From contig CAYRDY010000016.1 of assembly GCA_964423195.1 (NCBI GenBank), positions 1 to 27,790 on the forward strand: a stretch of 27,790 bases of DNA. The letters are read 5' to 3'. Under the pieces are notes generated by a model. That model saw only the letters and a program-made list of their open reading frames with translations, was not told the origin of the DNA and did not search any database. Positions 22,854 to 27,790 of the stretch are shown here, in pieces. The DNA comes from CAKRHR01 sp964423195. Its GTDB lineage: Bacteria > Bacillota > Clostridia > Lachnospirales > Lachnospiraceae. A program made the position numbers and the translations under genes. How positions within the stretch are numbered: position 1 is the first letter of the stretch; each line of letters opens with the position of its first letter.

Positions 22854-24815
22854 CTATGACTCGCTCATCGTCATAAATTCCTCTTCCGTGATGATCGGTA
22901 TGCCAAGACTTTTCGCCTTCTTATTTTTTGTCGATGCCGACGCGGCATCATTATTGATCAGATAGTCTGTATTTGCGGAGACGCTGCCCGTCACCCTGCC
23001 GCCCCGCGCCTCGATATATGCCTTGAGCGCATTTCGGTTCGAGAATCTCTCGACCGCGCCGGTGATGACAAATACCTTTCCATCCAGGGTAGATGGCGTC
23101 TCACTGACCGCTCTCTTCTTTAAATGAATCTCCCTCAGAAGTGCGTCGACCATACGGCTGTTTTCCTCATCTCTGAAAAATGCCGCCACGGACTCAGCGA
23201 TCACGCCGCCAACGCCGTTGATGGCTGTCAATTCCTCCACGGTCGCCTGCCTCACCCGCTCAAGATCATTGTCAAAGGTGCCGCAGATCAGGCGCGCGTT
23301 GGACAGCCCGACATTCGGTATGCCGAGGCTGTATATCAAATGATCAACCTCTGCCTCCCTCGCGCGGTCTATCGAACGGATCAGATTTTGATAAGATTTC
23401 TCACCGAAGCCCTCCATCTGAACAATGTCATCCCGATGAGACGCCAATTTGAAGATGTCCGCGAATTCTTTGATAAAACCGCGCTGGATAAACTTTTCCA
23501 GAGTGGCCTCGGAGAGCCCCTCGATGTTCATGGCATCGCGGCTGACAAACAGGGCAAAGGCCTTGATCTTCTTTGCCTGACACTGCGCGTTGGTGCAGTA
23601 GAGCGACCTGACGTCATTTTCCTGACGGATGACCGTCGCCCCGCCGCAAACCGGACATTGCTCCGGTATCTGAAGTCTGCCGCTCCGCGTCAAATTTTCG
23701 GCAATCTGTGGAATGATCATATTGGCTTTGTAGACCTCGATCGTATCGCCGACGCCGAGCTGCAGCGCCTCCACGATGCTTAGGTTGTGGACGCTGGCCC
23801 TGGACACGGTCGTCCCCTCAAGCTCCACGGGGTCAAAGACCGCGATCGGGTTGATCAGGCCGGTGCGCGAGGCGCTCCACTCGATTTCCCGAAGCACCGT
23901 CTCCTGAATCTCATCCGCCCATTTAAAAGCGATGGAATCGCGCGGAAATTTGGCCGTCACACCCAGCTTGCGGCTGTACTCGATATCATCCAGCGTCAAC
24001 ACCAGTCCGTCCGACGGAAAATCATTATCGCTGATGCGATCGGAAAAATCCGCGACCGCCTGCCGGACATCACTGCCGGTCACTTCTCTGAATTCGACGA
24101 CATCAAAGCCGAGATCAGACAGCCAGCGCATCTGCCTCGCCCGCGAATTGGAAAAATCGACGCCATCCGCCTTCACCAGCGTGAAGGCAAAAAAATGGAC
24201 GCGCCGCTGCCTAGTGATCTCACTGTTGAGCTGGCGCACCGAACCGCTGCAGAGATTGCGCGGATTTTTATACCTGGCCTCCACATCCTCAATGTGACTG
24301 TTGATCTCATTGAAATCCGAATATTTGATCACCGCCTCGCCGCGCAGAATCAGCTCGCCGGTATAAGAAATCCGATGAGGAATATTTTTAAACATACGCG
24401 CATTGCCGGTCACAACCTCGCCGACCACGCCGTTGCCCCTGGTCACCGCTTTGTCGAGCTGTCCGTTTCTGTATGTCAGCACGATCGTCAGCCCGTCCAT
24501 CTTCCATGACAGAAGGGCCCTGTGATCGCCCAGCCAGCTCTCCAGCGCCCCGCTGTCCTTGGTCTTGTCCAGCGAGAGCATCGGAGACTCATGGGCCTCC
24601 TTCGGCAGTTCACTCACAACCTCATAGCCCACATGGATCGTGGGGCTGTCGCCGAGTACGGTATCAGTCTCGGCCTCAAGCGCCAGCAGTTCATCGTACA
24701 GCCGGTCATATTCGAGATTGTCCATCAACTCGCGGTCCTCCTGGTAGTATGCCCTCGACGCTCTGTTCAGTAGATCCACCAGTTCCCGCATTCTCTCAAT
24801 CTTTGTCTGCATCAT
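22854..24815 (-). CDS. ligA: NAD-dependent DNA ligase LigA
   Basis: 653 residues, close to the usual 670. Domains in order: NAD-binding Ia (RASRAYYQED, YDRLYDELLALE), adenylation domain with catalytic lysine K105 in SWKMDGLTI, OB fold, a four-cysteine zinc finger (CPVCGG...YCTNAQC), helix-hairpin-helix repeats, and a C-terminal BRCT domain (GKVFVITGAVERFSNRNALK). It seals nicks in DNA during replication and repair using NAD+. The start was placed at the first of two adjacent ATG codons (24815), with AGGAG 7 bases upstream; this overlaps the end of the pseudouridine synthase gene by 20 bases, so translation may be coupled. No sign of damage. It could be the sole or a second ligase; that cannot be judged from this window. 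Confidence 0.95.
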   Translation of the reverse strand: MMQTKIERMRELVDLLNRASRAYYQEDRELMDNLEYDRLYDELLALEAETDTVLGDSPTIHVGYEVVSELPKEAHESPMLSLDKTKDSGALESWLGDHRALLSWKMDGLTIVLTYRNGQLDKAVTRGNGVVGEVVTGNARMFKNIPHRISYTGELILRGEAVIKYSDFNEINSHIEDVEARYKNPRNLCSGSVRQLNSEITRQRRVHFFAFTLVKADGVDFSNSRARQMRWLSDLGFDVVEFREVTGSDVRQAVADFSDRISDNDFPSDGLVLTLDDIEYSRKLGVTAKFPRDSIAFKWADEIQETVLREIEWSASRTGLINPIAVFDPVELEGTTVSRASVHNLSIVEALQLGVGDTIEVYKANMIIPQIAENLTRSGRLQIPEQCPVCGGATVIRQENDVRSLYCTNAQCQAKKIKAFALFVSRDAMNIEGLSEATLEKFIQRGFIKEFADIFKLASHRDDIVQMEGFGEKSYQNLIRSIDRAREAEVDHLIYSLGIPNVGLSNARLICGTFDNDLERVRQATVEELTAINGVGGVIAESVAAFFRDEENSRMVDALLREIHLKKRAVSETPSTLDGKVFVITGAVERFSNRNALKAYIEARGGRVTGSVSANTDYLINNDAASASTKNKKAKSLGIPIITEEEFMTMSES

Positions 24816-25551
24816 TTCCTCTCTCCTGACCCGACTCTGCCTTTGCCGCATCCGGATCCAAGTGCAGCTCGCGCATCAGCCGCGCCGCCTCGGTACGCGT
24901 CAGATGCCGCCACTTTCCTGTCTTTAACGACCCAAGCTGAATGCACATGATTCTTGTCCGCTTCAGGCTGACCACTTTGTAATCAAAATATTCGCACATC
25001 CGTCGGATCTGGCGGTTTAATCCCTGTGTCAGAATGATCTCAAATGTGTATTTATCGATCGATCGCACCTTGCAGGGCCTGGTCACCGTGTCGAGAATGG
25101 GTACGCCCGAACGCAGACCGCTCAAAAATTCTTTGGTGACCGGCTTGTTGACCTTGACAAGGTACTCCTTCTCGTGATCATCGCCGGCACGCATCAGCGC
25201 ATCGGCGATATCGCCCTGGTTGGTCAGCAGAAGCAATCCCTCCGAATCCCTGTCCAGCCGGCCGATCGGATAGATGCGATGCGGATAATTGATAAAATCG
25301 ATCACATTGTCCTTTTCCTTGCGGGATGCGGTGCAGACGATCCCTCTCGGTTTATTCAGCGCCAGCAAAATAAACTTTTCTTTGTGCTTTACCGGCTGCC
25401 CATCCACCATCACCTTCTGGCCCTCCGCGACCTTGTCACCGATCACCGCCGTGCGCCCGTCAATGGTCACCTTCTGATGCTCGATCAGCTCGTCCGCCTT
25501 TCGCCGAGAGCAAAAGCCCGCTTCACTTAAATATTTATTTATCCGTACCAT
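24796..25551 (-). CDS. rluF: 23S rRNA pseudouridine synthase, RluF/RluB type
   Basis: 251 residues. An S4 RNA-binding domain comes first (MVRINKYLSEAGFCSRRKAD). The RsuA-type catalytic domain follows, with GRLDRDSEGLLLLTNQGD holding the catalytic aspartate D100. LTQGLNRQIRRMCEYFDYKV and LKRTRIM are closest to RluF, which modifies U2604 of 23S rRNA in E. coli; RluB cannot be fully excluded. The start at 25551 (MVRINKYL, after AAGGGGATCC) is chosen because the longer frame to 25947 runs through the repeat tract of the upstream gene in another frame and gives only low-complexity Arg/Ala sequence. It starts 34 bases after that gene and overlaps ligA at its end. Confidence 0.9.
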   Translation of the reverse strand: MVRINKYLSEAGFCSRRKADELIEHQKVTIDGRTAVIGDKVAEGQKVMVDGQPVKHKEKFILLALNKPRGIVCTASRKEKDNVIDFINYPHRIYPIGRLDRDSEGLLLLTNQGDIADALMRAGDDHEKEYLVKVNKPVTKEFLSGLRSGVPILDTVTRPCKVRSIDKYTFEIILTQGLNRQIRRMCEYFDYKVVSLKRTRIMCIQLGSLKTGKWRHLTRTEAARLMRELHLDPDAAKAESGQERGNDADKD

Positions 25552-25585
25552 CAGGATCCCCTTTTCGCCTTCAGTCCTCACCCGT

Positions 25586-27025
25586 TTAGAGGACACCGCC
25601 CCCGGCATTCGCGCCGCTCTCGCCTGTGCCGCTCTCAGCGCTCGACTCGCCGCCCTGGCCCGTTCCGCCCTCTGCGCCTGACTCGCCGCCCTGGCCCGTG
25701 CCGTTTTCAGCGCTTGACTCGCCGCTCTGACCCGTGACGCCCTCAGCGCTTGACTCGCCGCTCTGACCCGTGACGCCCTCTGCGCTCGACTCGCCGCTCT
25801 GGCCCTCCGGGGCTCCACTCTGGACACCGCTCTCGCCGTCTTGTCCCATCTCTCCCTGAGCGCCGCTCTGCTGTCCCGCTCCGCTTTCGCCAGCCTGCGT
25901 ATCGCTCTCACTTCCGCCCTGAGCCGCGGCGCCGGTGAGCATCTCAATATACGCTTTCAACTCGGCATTATCCTCGCAGGCCTGAGAAAATTTCTCACTG
26001 GTACTCTTTAAGAGCGCCGCGATTTCATTATCATTTTCCAGCCGATCCACGAGCTTTAAGATATCCTCGCCATATTCGTAGGACATCTTTTGTTCATTAA
26101 ACGTGCCCGGATCAATGTAGAATGACCCGCCTGCTCCGGCGCGCACATAGATATAGGACAGATTCGGAACGAGCGTATCGTAATCAGCCAGCTTCAAATC
26201 GTCATAGACAAAGACAATCCTTGAGGTATCGTCAAGGCCCGGACGTATATAACACTCCGTGTTCTGATAACCGGTAATGATCGTCGCCACCGCCATAAAT
26301 GTCGTAGGATTTCTAAGCTCCGTCGTATTGTAGAGCCGCGCGATCGTGTCTATATCCGCTGCAGCGCACGCCGCGCGATACTGGCGAATCAGAGAAATGA
26401 TCTGCGTGCGCACCTCCTCGTCCTCCATTGTCAACTCCGTGGCCGCCGCCTGAAGGCTCTCTGATCCACCGGCGTCAGAACTGTCTGTCTCACCACCCGC
26501 GGACTGCTGCGCGTCATTTTTTCTCCCGCTCTCCTTGATAAAGCCCCCAATCACTGCCAGCACAATTAATCCTATCAGCACAAGGATGATCATCAGCCTG
26601 TTTTTATTTTGTCTTTGCCGTTCACCGGAAGCGCGGCGCGGGTTTCGCCCGCCCAAACTCTGTCCGCCGGATCCCTTGCCGCTAGAGCTCTGCCTGCCAG
26701 AATTTGTCCAGCTGTCGCTCTGCCTGCCCGCAGCCTGCCGCCCCGCACCCTGTCTGCCGGTGCCTTGACGGCCAGCGTCCTGCCGACCTGTACCCTGCCT
26801 GCCCGTGCCTGCACGGCTGTCACTCTGACGACCTGTGCCTTGCCTGCCCGTGCCTGCACGGCTGTCGCTCTGCCGACCTGTGCCCTGCCTGCCCGTGCCT
26901 GCGCGGCTGTCGCTCTGCCGACCTGTGCCCTGCCTGCCCGTGCTTTGACGGGTGCTGTCTTGCCTCCCGCCGCTTATCTCGCCGTTTCTTCTATTCGATT
27001 GGTTCTTCCCATTATTTTCGCTCAT
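25586..27025 (-). CDS. Single-pass membrane protein with two low-complexity repeat regions
   Basis: 479 residues in five parts. The cytoplasmic N-terminus is basic and repeat-rich, with the 15-residue unit TGRQGTGRQSDSRAG at 29-73 and further GRQ units to about 112. One membrane segment follows at 143-163 (LMIILVLIGLIVLAVIGGF). Then come a Ser/Gly/Asp linker, a globular outer domain at about 200-360 (VRTQIISLIRQYRAACAAAD, GGSFYIDPGTF) of possible NTF2-like shape, and an acidic Ser/Gly tail with the 12-residue unit GQSGESSAEGVT repeated five times (408-467). No known family is identified. It is the first gene of the string leading to RluF and LigA. Start: ATG with GAGG 8 bases upstream. The tail suggests a flexible wall-spanning or surface-exposed region. 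Confidence 0.85.
   Translation of the reverse strand: MSENNGKNQSNRRNGEISGGRQDSTRQSTGRQGTGRQSDSRAGTGRQGTGRQSDSRAGTGRQGTGRQSDSRAGTGRQGTGRQDAGRQGTGRQGAGRQAAGRQSDSWTNSGRQSSSGKGSGGQSLGGRNPRRASGERQRQNKNRLMIILVLIGLIVLAVIGGFIKESGRKNDAQQSAGGETDSSDAGGSESLQAAATELTMEDEEVRTQIISLIRQYRAACAAADIDTIARLYNTTELRNPTTFMAVATIITGYQNTECYIRPGLDDTSRIVFVYDDLKLADYDTLVPNLSYIYVRAGAGGSFYIDPGTFNEQKMSYEYGEDILKLVDRLENDNEIAALLKSTSEKFSQACEDNAELKAYIEMLTGAAAQGGSESDTQAGESGAGQQSGAQGEMGQDGESGVQSGAPEGQSGESSAEGVTGQSGESSAEGVTGQSGESSAENGTGQGGESGAEGGTGQGGESSAESGTGESGANAGGGVL
25625..25804 (-). repeat. Five 36-bp tandem coding repeats (Ser/Gly/Glu tail)
   Basis: Five consecutive 36-bp units encode GQSGESSAEGVT and variants (GQSGESSAENGT, GQGGESGAEGGT, GQGGESSAESGT). 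The first two units are nearly identical, which points to recent duplication and possible length variation. Confidence 0.85.
26807..26941 (-). repeat. Three 45-bp tandem coding repeats (Gly/Arg/Gln head)
   Basis: Three consecutive 45-bp units encode TGRQGTGRQSDSRAG. They continue leftward as shorter GRQ-containing units to about 26690. The repeats leave all frames open, which creates long spurious reading frames on both strands. Confidence 0.85.
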
Positions 27026-27163
27026 GTTGAAAACCTCATCAATCCCAAATGTTTATTGTCATTTTAGCAAAAAAACATTCAAAAAGCAATCACTAATCCC
27101 GGCGCCTGAGCGATAATTTTTAAAGCGCGCTTGCGACGCACCAAATTTTTTCTCACGGAGGCC

Positions 27164-27192
27164 TTGCATTTTGGACACATCTATAGTATGAT
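27164..27192 (+). promoter_or_regulatory. Promoter of the tRNA-Arg gene
   Basis: TTGCAT (27164-27169), 17 bases, TATGAT (27187-27192). The tRNA begins 8 bases after the -10 hexamer, at the expected start distance. Confidence 0.6.
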
Positions 27193-27199
27193 AATTGAT

Positions 27200-27271
27200 G
27201 CACCCGTAGCTCAGTGGATAGAGCAATGGCCTCCGGAGCCATGTGCGTGGGTTCAATTCCCGTCGGGTGCG
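27200..27271 (+). tRNA. tRNA-Arg (anticodon CCG)
   Basis: The cloverleaf is complete: acceptor GCACCCG (27200-27206) pairs with CGGGTGC (27264-27270), discriminator G at 27271; D-arm AGCTCAGTGGATAGAGC; anticodon stem ATGGC/GCCAT with loop CTCCGGA (anticodon CCG at 27233-27235); T-arm GTGGGTTCAATTCCCGT. CCA is not encoded. A T-run follows directly (GTTTTTTTATTTTTT) and should end transcription. It reads CGG arginine codons. tRNA-Arg genes are frequent integration sites of mobile elements. Confidence 0.95.
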
Positions 27272-27331
27272 TTTTTTTATTTTTTGGGAAAGATTTAGCA
27301 AAATGCCCGAAAATGTAGCAAAATCAAGGCT

Positions 27332-27556
27332 TTGCGGGCACTGGGAGATGTGACTGGGACGAAAAAGTTTAATCTTTTTGTATATTGCATACCGATTTTA
27401 CGTATTCTTCAATTCCATCATACCTGTTACGCGAAAGTCAGGTTTGAAGATTCCGGTACAGTGAAAGAACGCCATGTGATGATATGGAATGATAACTGTT
27501 TTCTCGTCGCTAATAAAATGTTTGGTGGATTCGTCGTTGCCGTAGAGCGAATGTAA
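27332..27556 (+). CDS. Short hypothetical ORF or gene remnant
   Basis: 74 residues from a TTG codon without a convincing ribosome binding site. The C-terminal part (YAKVRFEDSGTVKERHVMIW) has the strand-rich look of a small toxin of the PemK/MazF type, but it is too short and unsupported for a call. It lies between a tRNA gene and a bidirectional terminator, a place where remnants of integrated elements are common. Just upstream, 27300-27340 has a repeated TAGCAAAAT and a TGCCCG/CGGGCA inverted pair. The reading frame may be chance. Confidence 0.3.
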   Translation: MRALGDVTGTKKFNLFVYCIPILRILQFHHTCYAKVRFEDSGTVKERHVMIWNDNCFLVANKMFGGFVVAVERM

Positions 27557-27560
27557 AAAA

Positions 27561-27595
27561 GCCCCGTCTGATTTTTCTTCAGACAGGGGTTTTTT
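27561..27595. terminator. Bidirectional intrinsic terminator
   Basis: CCCC-GTCTGA (27562-27571) pairs with TCAGAC-A-GGGG (27579-27589, one bulged A) around a 7-base loop. It is preceded by AAAAAA and followed by TTTTTT, so it works on both strands. It separates the short plus-strand ORF from the minus-strand ATPase gene, whose stop codon touches the T-run. Confidence 0.85.
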
Positions 27596-27790
27596 AGAAT
27601 CTTTGTCCGGATCGGATGAAATCCATCAGATTTACGTGCTGAACTCCGTTTCTGCGCTGTAGCAGATAGTCTGTCGTGAGAAGATATTTTGGGTAACCAT
27701 CTTTTACAGATTCCAGCGGGCGGTATTCACGATCCTCCGTTTCCCTGCTCTGGGCGATCGTGTAGGCAACCTGGACATAGGCATAATTCA
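27594..27790 (-). CDS. C-terminal end of an ATP-binding protein (AAA with DUF4143), partial
   Basis: The minus strand from the right edge reads NYAYVQVAYTIAQSRETEDR, EYRPLESVKDGYPKYLLTTD and YLLQRRNGVQHVNLMDFIRS before a stop at 27594-27596. The pattern of a strand-rich VQVAYT, a basic YPKYLLT and a final VNLMDFI matches the DUF4143-type nuclease-like end of AAA_14 ATPases, which are common in Clostridia. The start and the ATPase part lie outside the window. Function of the group is unknown. Confidence 0.75.
   Translation of the reverse strand, partial: NYAYVQVAYTIAQSRETEDREYRPLESVKDGYPKYLLTTDYLLQRRNGVQHVNLMDFIRSGQRF

Noticed and set aside
23787..24509. Plus-strand frame of 240 codons
   Set aside because: Antisense to ligA, with no start signal.
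25552..25947. N-terminal extension of the pseudouridine synthase frame
   Set aside because: It reads only Arg/Ala/Ser low complexity across the repeat tract of the upstream gene; the S4 domain starts at 25551 with a ribosome binding site.
25625..26941. Repeat tracts considered as assembly artefacts
   Set aside because: The units differ at scattered bases and keep frame on both sides, which fits genuine coding repeats; copy number may still be misassembled.
26609..27067. Plus-strand frame of 152 codons rich in ALPARAC repeats
   Set aside because: A product of the GRQ repeat tract; repeats with a unit length divisible by three keep all frames open.
27059..27301. Minus-strand frame reading RRELNPRTWLRRPLLYPLSY
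   Set aside because: This is the well-known spurious translation of the antisense strand of a tRNA gene.

Overview
This 27.8 kb window looks like a chromosomal segment of a Firmicute of class Clostridia, most likely near Lachnospiraceae. The clues are strong GGAGG-type ribosome binding sites, sigma-A type promoters, a ribose-type sugar ABC system under an AraC/GH39 fusion regulator, a DUF3737-MalY pair, an EutN/CcmL shell protein and a DUF4143-type ATPase end. The taxonomic call is an inference from gene content; there is no rRNA. Most of the window is moderately GC-rich. The stretch 3118-6240, the specificity part of the restriction gene (about 2215-2860) and the AlbA_2-type gene (10954-12321) are visibly more AT-rich.

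Left part (1-6240) is accessory. The 3' end of an unidentified, possibly transposase, gene is followed by a complete MmeI-like type IIL restriction-modification enzyme. Next comes a minus-strand cassette of a DUF4417 protein, an EndoU-type RNase toxin and a small probable immunity protein, in tight translational spacing. A short intergenic region beside it holds a near-consensus promoter embedded in two inverted repeats and followed by an intrinsic terminator, which predicts a small RNA of about 80 nt. A small conserved-looking hypothetical gene follows. The island closes with a second, isolated copy of the C-terminal coding segment of the MmeI-like gene. This is the most interesting part of the window.

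Middle part (6285-12321) is metabolic: a MATE efflux pump, a DUF3737 beta-helix protein paired with a MalY/PatB aminotransferase, a sugar phosphate isomerase/epimerase-like TIM barrel, and an AlbA_2 (Schlafen/RecG-like) putative regulator preceded by 10-bp tandem repeats.

The carbohydrate locus (12513-22123) is a minus-strand operon: sugar ABC ATPase, permease, lipoprotein binding protein, second permease, and a NagZ-like GH3 glycosidase ending at a good terminator. It is divergent from an AraC regulator fused to a GH39 glycosidase domain that keeps both catalytic glutamates. The shared intergenic region carries a sigma-A promoter, a cre-like operator and paired TGTACA sites. The likely logic is import of a small glycoside, intracellular cleavage by GH3, and sensing through the GH39 domain.

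Right part (22151-27790) is a second minus-strand gene string: a repeat-rich single-pass membrane protein, an RluF-type pseudouridine synthase, NAD-dependent DNA ligase LigA, an unknown small protein with a lysine-rich repeat tail, and an isolated EutN/CcmL shell pentamer protein. A tRNA-Arg(CCG) follows, then a weak small ORF, a bidirectional terminator and the C-terminal end of an ATPase gene cut by the window edge. All family names come from reading motifs by eye; no database search was possible.
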